From Gibbula magus (Eukaryota; Mollusca; Gastropoda; Trochida; Trochidae), in contig OW388298.1 in assembly GCA_936450465.1 (NCBI GenBank), positions 10,922,663 to 10,986,662 of the forward strand: a stretch of 64,000 nucleotides of DNA, read 5' to 3'. Positions 51,161-62,639 of this stretch are shown piece after piece. Made by a program: the position numbers and the translations under genes. Within the stretch, counting starts at the first letter, position 1. Every line of letters begins with the position of its first letter. A model generated the notes under the pieces. That model did not search any database, was not told the DNA's origin, and saw nothing but the letters and a program-made list of their open reading frames with translations.

Positions 51161-52885
51161 GTAATGAAATATTCCTTTGTTTTCACATTGACCATCTCTT
51201 CTCTGGCACACATTTTCTCCAAGTTTCACACGTGCTTCATATTATGTTTCAGAATTGCTATTGACAACCAGTCACATTTCCAAGTTGTTATGTTGATTTT
51301 ATGTGATCGACTGATCTCATTATTGATGCCACGTTTTAATGATTGCAATGAAACATGATTATATTGTCCCATATTCCATATCTTTCACAACATTGCAAGG
51401 AGCAACTATAGAATTGGAATATGGGACAATATAATCATGTTTCATTGACATTTATGCAAAGCAAAACTAAGCAGTTTCAAGAAAACAATTGCATACATCT
51501 TGTATGCTAATAGTATTATGACTGATTTGTGACATCTCAAAATCCCCAGAAATTGTTGAAATATGTTCTCGCTACCTTGATGAAGATGTGGCTTTTCTAT
51601 GTAGATCACACAAATTTGACCATTTCATACATTCCCAAACAGTAGTGGTATGTTTCCTTAAACCTGAAAGGTTGTAATAATAGGCCTATGTTGATTATTT
51701 GTTCTTGTTTTCAGATTGGTTATAGAAACACTGAAGGAAGTAGACACTGATAGGAAATGCTACAGAATGGTAGGCGGAGTCCTCGTTGAACGCACTGTCA
51801 AAGATGTTCTACCAGCTCTTGTTAATAACAAAGATCAAGTACGTAACAGCATAAAATCTTATTTCTTACAGATGATATTTTCATGGCTTACCAAATATAA
51901 CTGAAAACTGATTTATTTGTGACAGAATTTAGGAAAGTGGGTCCAGATGAGAAAACATTAGTGATTCTCAGGGGTCGAAATTAACCTTTTCAATGCAGTA
52001 GCCACTCGGACTAGTGCATTTCTGAAAGAACTAGTCCAGACTTATTTCAACTAGCCAAATATATCATTTCACCTCAAATCTTAACTAGTCCTCCGGACTA
52101 CCAGTTTTAACACTCTACTAGCCCAGCTTCTTTTTCAATAGCCATTGGCTTCCGGACTAGTGCTAATTTCGAACCCTGGATTCTTGTTGCTGAGAATTTA
52201 TTCTTTTATTTTGAAATAATTGCAAAAGGAAGAACCTCTCTACTCTCAGATCTTTGCAACCAAATACACTCTGATTTTATGATAAGATAACAGCAAATCT
52301 ATGAATGCAATGTATCCAATTATTGTGTTATTGTTTCATATTTAGCCAGTTTGCTGCTTCCAGGCACAATATGCAGGTTTCATTGTAATACTTATTCACA
52401 ATGGTATTGTTGGCTTTCTGCCTGCTTTAATACCAATAAAGATTTTAAAGGGACACTGCGTCGAGGATAAAAATGAGTCTCATCTTTATCTAACTAAGCT
52501 AATTAGAGCGTCTGCAAACGAGTTACGCTTCACTTCACTGTCTACATGCAGTAGTTGCTATTACCAATTACGTCAATTGTCTGAAATTGGGTGTCTGTGA
52601 CTTGTTAGAAGACATGTTAATTAGCATAATCTGATATTTATCCTCGACACGGTGTCCCTTTAAACCCTCTATCAGCTCATACCGCCATCTGATCATCAGT
52701 TTATTTTCTTTCAGATGGGCAGTTTAGTTGGTACATTAACAAAGCAACTGGAAACTAAAGGAACAGACATCAACAAGTACAGAGAAGAACATCAGTTGAA
52801 GATCCGGGGGGAGGAAACTAAAGAGCCAGACACCCAGGATAAAGAAACTAAATCTGGGGGCGTGCTTGTTGCAAAGAACTCATAA
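51024..52885 (+). CDS. PFDN2: Prefoldin subunit 2
   Basis: Three exons (51,024-51,160; 51,715-51,838; 52,715-52,885) encode 143 residues, close to the roughly 150 of vertebrate PFDN2. This is a beta-type subunit of the cytosolic hexameric chaperone that captures unfolded actin and tubulin and passes them to CCT/TRiC. Visible: an N-terminal coiled-coil (residues ~15-45, Gln/Glu/Leu heptads), the highly conserved LVIETLKEVD..RKCYRMVGGVLVERTV hairpin core (47-76), a C-terminal coiled-coil, and a Val-Leu-Val end. Introns have GT-AG and phases 2 and 0. A foldback and two MITEs lie in the introns. The ATG is the first in frame. Confidence 0.95.
51346..51447. repeat. Perfect 33-bp inverted repeat in PFDN2 intron 1
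   Basis: The arms 51,346-51,378 and 51,415-51,447 are exact reverse complements (outer end CAATGAAACATGATTATATT) around a 36-nt loop. A transcript would form a stable hairpin. Confidence 0.92.
51715..51838 (+). CDS. PFDN2: PFDN2 exon 2
   Basis: 124 nt, acceptor TTGTTTTCAG, donor GTACGT. Encodes the conserved beta-hairpin region (Cys-Tyr-Arg-Met-Val-Gly-Gly-Val-Leu-Val-Glu). Confidence 0.95.
51968..52180. mobile_element. MITE (GGGTTCGAAATTAGCAC-type ends), PFDN2 intron 2
   Basis: The ends are inverted: CAGGGGTCGAAATTAAC at the left against GCTAATTTCGAACCCTG at the right. The interior repeats CGGACTAGTGC and ACTAGTCC words. A related copy is at 33,120-33,412. Confidence 0.8.
52446..52664. mobile_element. 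MITE with TTAAAGGGACAC termini, PFDN2 intron 2
   Basis: The termini are inverted repeats of about 27 bp (TTAAAGGGACACTGCGTCGA against TCGACACGGTGTCCCTTTAA), with TTAA at both borders. About 215 bp, non-coding. Confidence 0.85.
52715..52885 (+). CDS. PFDN2: PFDN2 exon 3 with stop
   Basis: 171 nt, acceptor TTTCTTTCAG. Encodes the second coiled-coil helix and the charged C-terminal tail, TAA at 52,883-52,885. Confidence 0.93.
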   Translation: MGSLVGTLTKQLETKGTDINKYREEHQLKIRGEETKEPDTQDKETKSGGVLVAKNS

Positions 52886-53613
52886 TCCGTTGATGTTTAT
52901 TGACTGTAAAGAACTGTGAATGTGTTGAAGGCTTTCCCTGTGGTGCGTGTAACAGAGCACAGTACTGTGTCTAAACTGTGGGCTAAGTGACTCCTGTCTT
53001 TGGGGTCTAGTTTCTCCAAAGTGATCAAGTTTATATTCTCTCAGGCAATTTTCTCCCACTGGAAACTTCATTAATATGAAAACTGATGTCGTTTCCTTTT
53101 TCCGAATTTTCAGGTTGGGATATTTTTTCATGGGATGGAAATATTTTGACTTTCTTGTAATTTCCGCATTTAATAGTAACATTTCTGTCTTTGAAAATTG
53201 TGGTGTTTAAATTAAGCTTGAAAACTAGTCAGCCCAATAATAGTGTAAGTTTGTCAATTTGACAAATTGAATATTAAACTTTAAGTTTAAAGTTAACTGG
53301 TCCAGACAAAAATCATCAGGTCAGAAGGGTAGGCTATATTTTTTCACTAAAAAAAGTGAAATAGTTTTGTTGAATTATATTTTATTAATAACTTAAAATT
53401 TTGTTGTTTATACATACTCATTTGTGAAAGTCAAAGTTGATAAACTACACTTTGAGAGATGTCCGTGGTTTTACTTGCGTCTTGAGATCAACACATCCAT
53501 TGTTGCTGCAATTTGAATGGGAGGAAGCACTCATAAAATATAATATTCAACATTACAAATGCTTGTACATCCAATGTTAATAAATTAAAATATGTACCTT
53601 ATCCATTTGTGCT

Positions 53614-53715
53614 TATTGATTTCTGCGGACACTATTCTATTGATTTCTGCGGACACTATTCTATTGATTTCTGCAGACACTATTCTATTGATTTCTGCGG
53701 ACACTATTCTATTGA
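53614..53715. repeat. 24-bp minisatellite x4
   Basis: Four near-identical units of TTGATTTCTGCGGACACTAT plus TCTA downstream of PFDN2. One unit differs (CTGCAG for CTGCGG). Confidence 0.9.
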
Positions 53716-53849
53716 TGTGTTCACATGAAACTGCAAGTTCTCTTTTTTGAGTAATGAAGATTATTTGAAATTGCGATAAATGATTATTGAATGTCATGTC
53801 AGATGTCAACCTGTCTGCAGAATAGGAGATATCTTGAAAGATTAATTTC

Positions 53850-53955
53850 AGCTCATCAGGCTTGAAAAGGCAGATGGGATTATGGCATGGACAGTTGCCC
53901 GTTGGGCGGCGTCTGTCGTCCTTGGCTTAAACTTTCACATTTTCAACTTCTCCTC
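53850..53955 (-). mobile_element. Pearl-type 3' fragment
   Basis: AGCTCATCAGGCTTGAAAAGG..GGGATTATGGCATGGACAG matches the reverse complement of the pearl 3' end. No core repeats follow. Confidence 0.6.
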
Positions 53956-54059
53956 CAGAATTCTAACATCCCTCCAACACTTTCAGATCAATATATCTTA
54001 AACTCGATGCATGCTTTTGATATACATCAGTTATACACATATTGATAGTTCAGAGCTAA

Positions 54060-54340
54060 CACTGGGGCGGGATAGCGCAGTGTTTAGCGTGTTAGGCTTT
54101 GGATGATTTCGAATCCTACAATGCATAGCTACCATGGTGTTGCAAGTTTTCTCCCTGCAACAATACTAGCATTCACGATTATCCAGAGTATACACTCCAA
54201 AAAAGATACTCGGTATACTCTGGACCCATGTATGGCTTGGCCCGATAGCTTTATTACCTCCCTTGGCTGGTATTTCATCCAATCAGCGGCCTATGCTGAG
54301 AAATTGAGCGTACCAAGCAAAAGACTGCTGAAGTGACACA
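54060..54340 (+). mobile_element. tRNA-derived SINE, divergent
   Basis: The head has an A-box-like GATAGCGCAGTGTTTAGCG and a B-box-like TTTCGAATCC. The body follows and has no clear tail repeat. It is distinct from the 25.4-kb SINE family. Confidence 0.5.
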
Positions 54341-54819
54341 CTTCTGTAAAACAGATGGATTGACTTTGATTGTGTATATTCTCGCCTTAGCGTCAAAAAA
54401 GTTTATTCAATTACAGTTACAGTGAAAGCTCTTTGAAGTGATGGATGTTTTCTTGGTCATCAAAACTTGGAAAATATATTTACTACCAAGATACAGCAAA
54501 GTGCGTCATCGTTTCGGCTGGAATGTTTATAATTACATTTGACTTACAGAAGGGGCTGTTTACATGTGAGCTCATTCGACTGAATGGTATGTTGCCAAGT
54601 GTTATGAGGCCTATGTCGCAAAAAACTTTCTCATAACTCAAATGTTTTTATATTATCCCGTTCGGAAGTTTTTACCTGATAGGATTGTGCGAGTTTCTTC
54701 ATGCATTGTAGTTTTGATTATCATTTGTTTTCTTAATTATGTCCCCCGAAATTTTTTTCGGGAGACATAATGTTTTCGCCTCCGTCCGTCATTCCGTCAT
54801 TCCGTTATTCCGAAATGCT

Positions 54820-55456
54820 TTCTTTTCCGGACCATATCTCAAAAACCGTTCAATATTTTTTCACGAAACTTGGTATGTGGTTAGACCTAGTGGTGGAGTG
54901 GTGCCTTTTGCTATTTTGGTTATTCTGAATTTTTTATTTGTTCTGGTTTCCATGGAAACAATTTGAACTTAGTGCAAATTGGGGGTAGGGACCTTTTCCG
55001 GCCTCTATTTCAAAATCTATTTAGTATTTCTTTACGAAACTTGGTATGTAGTTAGACCTAGTGGTGGAGTGGTGCCTTTTGCTATTTTGGTTATTCTGAA
55101 TTTTGTATTTTTTCTGGTTTCCATGGAAACAATTTGAACTTAGTGCAAATTGGGGGTAGGGACCTTTTCCGGCCTCTATTTCAAAATCTATTTAGTATTT
55201 CTTTACGAAACTTGGTATGTGGTTAGACCTAGTGGTGGAGTGGTGCCTTTTGCTATTTTGGTTATTCTGATTTTTTGATTTTTTCTGGTTTCCATGGAAA
55301 CAATTTCAACTTAGTGCATATTGGGGGTAGGGACGTAGGGACGTTTTACGGCCTCTATCTCCAAAACCGTTCAATATTTTTTCACCAAACTTGGTATTTG
55401 CTTAGACCTAGTGATAGAGTGGTGCCTTTTGCTACTTTGGCTATTCTGGATTTTTT
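54820..55456 (+). repeat. About 171-bp tandem repeat x4
   Basis: Units begin near GGACC..TCTCAAAAACCG and restart at about 54,993, 55,165 and 55,342. The middle units are nearly identical. Confidence 0.85.
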
Positions 55457-55457
55457 A

Positions 55458-57549
55458 TAAGCTCATCAGGCCTGAAAGGCCCGATGGGCTTATGGCATGG
55501 CATGGTGTCCGGCGTCCGTCCATCCGTCCGTCCATCCGTCAATCCGTCCATCCGTCCATCCGTAAACTTTTTGCTTTTTCGACTTCTTCTCCAGAACCAA
55601 TGACTCCACAGAGCTGAAATTTTATGTGCAGACTCCTTGGCCAATGGGGATTCTAAATTGTAGATTTCGTGACCCCATGACCCCAAATGGGGTCACAGGG
55701 GTCACATCCTTAAAAACCTATTTTCATCTTCTTCTTCAGTTCCAAAAGGTCTAGAGAGCTGAAAAGTTGTGTGCAGACTCCTTGGCCAATGGGGATTCTA
55801 AATTGTAGATTATGTGACCCTGTGACCCCAAATGGGTCACCAGGGTCACATCCTTAAAAACTTATTTTCATCTTCTTCTCCAGTTCCAAAAGGTCTAGAG
55901 AGCTGAAAAGTTGTGTGCAGACTCCTTGGCCAATGGGGATTCTAAATTGTAGATTATGTGACCCCATGACCCCAAATGGTCCCACCGGGGTTACATCCTT
56001 AAAAACTTATTTTCATCTTCTTCTCCAGTTCCAAAAGATCTAGAGAGCTGAAAAGTTGTGTGCAGACTCCTTAGCCAATGGGGATTCTAAATTGTAGATT
56101 ATGTGACCCCCGTGACCCAAAATGGGGTCACAGGGGTCACATCCTTAAAAACCTATTTTCATCTTCTTCTCAAGTTCCAAAAGGTCTAGAGAGCTGAAAA
56201 ATTGTGTGCATACTCCTTGGCCAATGGCGATTCTAAATTGTAGATTATGTGACCCCGTGACTGCAAATGGGGTCACAGGGGTCACATCCTTAAAAACCTA
56301 TTTTCATCTTCTTCTCCAGTTCCAAAAGGTCTAGAGAGCTGAAAAGTTGTGAGCAGACTCCTTGGCCAATTGGGATTCTAAATTGTAGATTTCGTGACCC
56401 CATGACCCCATGACCCCAAATGGGGTCACAGGGGTCACATCCTTTAAAAACCTATTTTCATCTTCTTCTCCAGTTCCAAAAGGTCTAGAGAGCTGAAAAG
56501 TTGTGTGCAGACTCCTTGGCCAATTGGGATTCAAAATTGTAGATTTCGTGACCCCAAATGGGGTCACAGGGGTCACATCCTTAAAAACCTATTTTCATCT
56601 TCTTCTCCAGTTCCAAAAGGTCTAGAGAGCTGAAAAGTTGTGTGCAGACTCCTTGGCCAATGGGGATTCTAAATTGTAGATTATGTGACCCCATGACCCC
56701 AAATGGTCCCACCGGGGTTACATCCTTAAAAACTTATTTTCATCTTCTTCTCCAGTTCCAAAAGATCTAGAGAGCTGAAAAGTTGTGTGCAGACTCCTTA
56801 GCCAATGGGGATTCTAAATTGTAGATTATGTGACCCCCGTGACCCAAAATGGGGTCACAGGGGTCACATCCTTAAAAACCTATTTTCATCTTCTTCTCAA
56901 GTTCCAAAAGGTCTAGAGAGCTGAAAAATTGTGTGCATACTCCTTGGCCAATGGCGATTCTAAATTGTAGATTTCGTGACCCCGTGACTGCAAATGGGGT
57001 CACAGGGGTCACATCCTTAAAAACCTATTTTCATCTTCTTCTCCAGTTCCAAAAGGTCTAGAGAGCTGAAAAGTTGTGAGCAGACTCCTTGGCCAATTGG
57101 GATTCTAAATTGTAGATTTCGTGACCCCATGACCCCATGACCCCAAATGGGGTCACAGGGGTCACATCCTTTAAAAACCTATTTTCATCTTCTTCTCCAG
57201 TTCCAAAAGGTCTAGAGAGCTGAAAAGTTGTGTGCAGACTCCTTGGCCAATTGGGATTCAAAATTGTAGATTTCGTGACCCCAAATGGGGTCACAGGGGT
57301 CACATCCTTAAAAACCTATTTTCATCTTCTTCTCCAGTTCCAAAAGGTCAAGAGAGCTGAAAAGTTGTGTGCAGACTCCTTGGCCAATGGGGATTCTAAA
57401 TTGTAGATTGTGTGAACCTGTGACCCCTAATGGGGTCACAGTGGTCATGATCTAAGAACCTATCTTTTGCTTGTAAACAATAACTTAAATATTCAACTTT
57501 AGATAGTAAAACAATGAAATCCTGATGAGCTACAGAGCCCATGGCTCTA
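55458..57549 (-). mobile_element. Pearl-type element, reverse orientation, about 12-13 core repeats
   Basis: The reverse complement of the family at 33.8 kb: the 3' hairpin end is at 55,458, a CCGT/CCAT microsatellite at 55,509-55,562, then core units, and the 5' hairpin TAGAGCCATGGGCTCTG ends at 57,549. A five-unit block of 727 bp is duplicated almost exactly (identical open stretches at 56,331-56,576 and 57,058-57,303). Confidence 0.88.
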
Positions 57550-57924
57550 TTTTTTCTCGTTACAAATGCAGTATTGAACTTAGTGCTTAGCATAAGTGAA
57601 AAATAAGGGTAATATGACTAGGTTGGATTGAAAGTTGGAGCGGGGGACATCACAGTGCATCACATGCACATATTTCTAGTTATCTTCAATGTTTGCATTT
57701 CGGATTCCTTCGTTGGAGTTCTCTCCATCAAAATAAATTTCAGATGTTCGAACATTTCATGCTGAATGCCAATCTGTCTACATGATTCCCTTCCTAAATA
57801 TGCTTCTCACACAGCAAGTAGAGTCGACAAGCTGTCACTCACTTTAAAAGACACATTCGAGTGGCTGGTGAGAAAAGGCAGGCGAGCCAAGGGAGGTAAT
57901 AAAGTTGTCGTTACCTATAGGACG

Positions 57925-58113
57925 TTTTTCTTACCGAAATAAAGTGCTCTCACAAAAATATGAATAAGTTACCAACGGCTAAATAATACTCCTGCATCAA
58001 TTAATAAAGGTCTTAAAACGAATGTACACTTTTTTCTGATCAAGCAGCCATTTTAATGTGTTCACATTAAAATGGTCGCTCCAAGGTAATTCAAGTGATC
58101 TGGCGGATGTAGC
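57925..58113 (+). repeat. Interspersed repeat, copy B (partner at 4.5 kb)
   Basis: Same family as 4520-4735. Homology stops where the long inverted repeat of the 3.3-kb element begins. Confidence 0.6.
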
Positions 58114-59205
58114 ATTACCTACCCCCTATATCACTGTATCATCGTACACAGGAAGTAGAGAGGTGTACATCGATGATATGTTTGTAGAGAGGAGTAGAAA
58201 ACAAAACACACGGTATGTAACAGCCGATTTATCCTATTGCATATTATGTTTTGTACACAGCAATGAATACATTAGGAAAATAATATATTTTGTGAATGCG
58301 GGAGGCTGTTTTAGTGTACTGCGGCATATATAAATAATCCAAAACTTGCTTTGCTCATCAACCCTATCGACATTTTTTATGCGATAGTGATGTTTTACAT
58401 GAAAATTTGACAAAAAATATACAATTTTGTAATGAAATTCACTGGTATGCATAAATTGACTCCTGCAGAAAGGAACCCATGCCTGGGAAATCGCTTCAGG
58501 TTGTTGTTTTTTTCCTTTCGTAGCTTGTGTAGTTTGTATCATAAATTGCTGCTTCGCTGTACCGTTTGTAGTTTCAGTTGATGTACCGCTTGTAGATTTA
58601 CATAAGTAAACAGCAAAACATTTCTGACACACAAAATCAGCTCTTCTCGTAAAACATATTGTGTCTGCATCACTTACAGGTTATGTTCGATATAAATGTA
58701 CGTGTATGTTATCATGAGCTTCCCTCGAAATAGGATTATTAGTTTCTGGCACAACAACACACTGATGACTCATTGATGGCCAGGTTTGCACCACGAAATA
58801 ATATAATTGGTATCGTTGCAAAATATGTCCACGAAATAAGACCAGATAACATCCGTTAAGGCACCAGAAGTGCGGTATTCCAGGTCGGAAACTGGTCAGC
58901 TGACAACAATGAACGACAGATATTTGTTGTAATTGTCAATATTTCAAAACTGTTCTGTCACACAAGGGGACATTTCTGTAATCCATATGACATCATCCTT
59001 TTTTCATCATCTGTATCCACTGGGTCGTAGTCATCAGCTGAGTCAGGAGCAGTATTTTCATTGTTTAATTATCGTCTGTGCGTACTTGCATGTTAAAGCC
59101 TTTACCGTAATTTGGAAGAAAGACATAATAACAAGCAATACCTTATACTCACATTTAATCAACACTTCTTTTCTGTGTAACAGTAATATAATTTCCTATG
59201 TATAT

Positions 59206-59350
59206 AGAGAATACTAAACGATGTCCTGTTTAATAACATATTTATGAAACGAGTGAGTGGTTTGGTATTTAACGAGCGAAAGCGAGTTAAATACCAATAC
59301 CATCTCACGAGTTTCATAAATATGTTATTAAACAGGACAGAGTTTAGTAT
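59206..59350. repeat. Foldback element with about 66-bp arms
   Basis: The arms 59,206-59,273 and 59,285-59,350 are reverse complements (AATACTAAACGATGTCCTGT against ACAGGACAGAGTTTAGTATT; inner TTGGTATTTAAC against GTTAAATACCAA) around GAGCGAAAGCGA. Family members lie at 24.1 kb and, for the core word, 9.7 kb. Confidence 0.88.
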
Positions 59351-59351
59351 T

Positions 59352-60220
59352 TTATTTATTAATCACCCAGCATTAACAAAATAATGCGCAAACGAAAGGC
59401 CGGTTCCAGTGCATTATGCCAGCATAACTAGGTCAGGCGTATGAATACATTGTAATGAGGCTGCTGTCATTCCGTTTTACGTTAACACTGAACAACGATC
59501 TAAATCAATTAAAGATCAACACGATTTTACGAACCAAACATCATATTTAATGAAAAAACAACAACTTGACATAACTTTTTTAATCACAAATTTCAATTCT
59601 CGGGAATATTTTTTAAGTGCGTTGTATCATAGCTTTCAAGTTGTGCACCGCCTCAAAGAAGCGTGGCTGTTCGTGTGGCACGAACGTTTGAAACAGTTTG
59701 AAAAGTTTTAAGAAGTATGAAAGTTAACATGGATCACTGAGTTGTTTATTGGTTCTGCAAAGATAGGGCCAAGGGATTGCATTTGAGAACGGCTAACATT
59801 TAGAGTGTTTGTGTTTGTATGCAAATTTGAAACACTTGCTCGATTTGGACCAATGTCAACAACAGTGCACTCCCGTGACCCCGCATCAGCTGGACGGTTG
59901 ATCAAGTCGCTGATTTGACGATGTTGATTGTCAGAGATGTGAGAATAATTGTTTATACTCTGCAAGTTCTTGTGACCACTAATTTGTATAATTATTTATT
60001 ATTTAGAAATCAATGCTGCGATAGTCATTTAAAAGGATATTGTAAAAGTAAAAATGTCTGAAATAATGCTTCTTCGAGATGTTGTGATTGACACCTGACA
60101 TTGTTTTGGTCATGTGACCAAGTGCAAGTAGTTCCGACAGCACGCGATGTTATTACACTAAGTGTAATAACACGGTAGATTTATTACACTGCGATATCTT
60201 CAACGGGTGATTAATAAATA
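59352..60220. mobile_element. Segment bounded by TATTTATTAATCACCC inverted ends
   Basis: TTTATTTATTAATCACCCAG at the left and GGGTGATTAATAAATA at the right are inverted. They enclose the recombinase-like fragment and a GTTATTACACTTAGTGTAAT palindrome near 60,150-60,172. Whether these are true element ends is uncertain. Confidence 0.5.
59708..59990 (-). pseudogene. Tyrosine-recombinase (Crypton-like) C-terminal fragment
   Basis: The minus strand encodes Ile-Ser-Gly-His-Lys-Asn-Leu-Gln-Ser-Ile-Asn-Asn-Tyr followed by a Ser-Asp..Gln..Gln-Ile-Ser stretch. This is the His..Tyr box at the end of Crypton-type tyrosine recombinases (the DUF3504 family also found in ZMYM/QRICH1 proteins). About 60 hydrophilic residues follow before the stop at 59,708. 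In-frame stops lie just upstream (about 59,998), although an AAATTAG acceptor-like site would allow it to be a last exon. The upstream catalytic residues are missing here. Confidence 0.65.
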
Positions 60221-61729
60221 TATATATGTTCTCTTTCGCACTCTTTCTCTCTCATTTGATGTGACAATTGAGAGAAGACCAATTGCTACTTCTATTCTTT
60301 GTTACCCAATTATATTTTATTATTATCTTATTATTTTCTATACACTTTTGGCCATTTCTGTTTGAGCTCTGAGTAATTTCTCCGCCGAAATGTATCGATT
60401 AGTGTTTGACTAATGGAATCATTCCAGTTTAGCGCGACTAACGTATCTGTGTTATGACAGGACTTTAAGTACTCTCGACAAGACACAGGTTACTGAAGTC
60501 TTTGATATGTTCATAGAATATCTAACTACAACAGTATTGTGGTCATTTGAGTCAGGAAAAGTTACAAGTGGGCAGTGATCACCGTGTAAAAAAAAGTGTT
60601 CAATCAAACCCTGGAGGAGTGTAATCTGGAAAATCGGACATATTCTTGATCTACATTGATTGAATATGTTTCTCCCCCCTGTTTAGAACATATTAGAACG
60701 TATTTTTGCCACCACTCAATCTTTTCAGAATCACGATTTCTCTTTCATGGTGTGTTAAATGCATGGTTGATAATGTCATAAATTATATCCTCCTTTTCAC
60801 AGTTCTTGAAATATACATAACGAATATAGAATTTGTCACCTCTTTGAGACCTGGAAATTAAGGATACGGATGATACAGATGATTTACGTCATTCCGTAAA
60901 GATACTACAAACGGTACACAAAATATCTACAAACTGTACACAAAGGAAAATCCATACCGATGTTTTACAGACTGAAAAAAACAAACTTGAATAGCATATT
61001 GGTAGAATTCACACTATCGTTAGGTAAATATGATGCTTAATAAAGACATTTCTCGTGTGAGTGAATCAGAATGTAACATGTATTTTTCAAGAAATGATCA
61101 AAATGTGTGAACATATGCCACTCAAAATACAACCTCCAGACTGAGCAACGCGAAAATACAATGATATAAGTATATATAATAATAAACTAGCAATGTTGTT
61201 CTTTATCGTAAACGCGAAAAGAAAACATTCATGGCAAAGTTTATTGTGATAATTATCTGTCCTCGATGTTATTTCCAAATAAAGCTGAAAATGTAGCTAT
61301 TTTACTCCTCTCTACAAACATATCATCGATGTACGCCAATCTACACCTGGTGTACGATGATACACAGTGTATATAATATAGAGTACTTTACTATAGGGGG
61401 TAGGTTTTTTATGCCTACGTTTTACCTACTTTTTAATTACGATGTAGGGTCATGTAATGAGATGTTTGGCTCCTTAACGTACCAATATATTGTATAAACG
61501 TTAATACTAAATGGCAAATGTGAGAAATCATAACATGCGAAAAACGTGCTTCCCCAGCTCGCCTCACCTGAGCTCGGAGCAAACATAATTTAAGAGTTTT
61601 TTTCAGTGATAGGTTTTGATACTTGATATGTAAATCCAGAGAGAGGTTTGTTCAAGTAAAGGGGCTACGGGTCATTTATACAATGTGCAGAGTCACGAAG
61701 CGCCAATAAAATCATTACACAGTCAGATC

Positions 61730-61940
61730 AGGCTGTACACAGGGCTCCGTTCAATAACAGCGAGCGCTTATAATTGCTCATTGATCGCTCAATGTAGCGC
61801 TCATTCTCTCCTGAACGACACGGTGCAATTCCTCTATCTTCGCTCGCCTTGCTATGTAGCGCTACATTGAGCAATCGCGTTCAAGAGAGGTTTAAAAGTA
61901 ATCGTTAATTGAGCGATTACTTTGAAACCTCTCTTGAACA
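61730..61940. repeat. Foldback with nested palindromes
   Basis: GTTCAAGAGAGGTTTAAAAG (61,880 onward) pairs with CTTTGAAACCTCTCTTGAAC (to 61,939), and ATTGATCGCTCAATGTAGCGCT (61,780) pairs with AGCGCTACATTGAGCAATCG (61,858). MITE-like. Confidence 0.75.
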
Positions 61941-62639
61941 TGGCTCATGATATGGGTGATACTGATTTTATCTACCCAAGAACGCATCACGTTTCTTAAA
62001 AGCTAAATATAAATAATTACCAAGATTATTGATGACTAATGGATTCTTTGACATGAACAATTGGAAAGAACTTCTCGTGTGATGGAAATTGAAAATAATC
62101 TTCGGAAGATCATTGTAAAATAGACATTCAAGGCAGAAATTATACACATCTCAATAATAGGAACAATGCAAAGTGGGCAGAGGCGATCACCTCGCTCAAG
62201 GCCTAAGCGTCTACCTTATGTGACTGATGTATACATTTTAATTCATAAGAGAAATTTCATTTAATGTTTATTAACAAATCCAATTTTGAGGTATACGAAA
62301 TACCCTCCTTCCATGACTGAGTATCGTTGTCAATGCATCTTTGTTAAAATAGAGACAAAATACTTTGATCAGATATTTCCAACAGTCAAGTTGATCGAAC
62401 CGTACATTTCCAAACCCATAGCGGGTTGGAAGGTCTTTCACATTCAATGCCAAACATTGGCGACCTTTCTCTGCAAGGCTATAATGATATTTATGTTCTC
62501 TTCAATATAAAATCATCATCTTGGGAGATCAATCTATTTGAATATTTCACTACTTTACAATATAGTCAGGTAAAAATACAGTTTAACCCCAAAAAAATTG
62601 CTACAAAAGGTTTCTCAACTGATTCTGGTAGGGTTTAAT

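Larger units (their letters stand above)
54739..57650 (+). mobile_element. Repeat element with ATGTCCCCC ends, split by a pearl-type insertion
   Basis: Starts ATGTCCCCCGAAATTTTTTTCGGGAGACAT (hairpin) and ends GCGGGGGACAT near 57,650. Its left part holds about four copies of a 171-bp unit (GAAACTTGGTATGTGGTTAG, CCTAGTGGTGGAGTGGTGCC, GGTTTCCATGGAAACAATTT). The pearl element at 55,458-57,549 sits inside it. Confidence 0.75.
58114..61408. mobile_element. 3.3-kb element with long terminal inverted repeats
   Basis: Left end 58,114-58,200 and right end about 61,300-61,408 are inverted. Both contain TACCTACCCCCTATA (or its GGGGGTAGG complement), GTATCATCGTACAC, GTACATCGATGATATG and TTTGTAGAGAGGAGTA. 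The interior contains a foldback and a recombinase fragment. The superfamily is unresolved. Confidence 0.72.
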
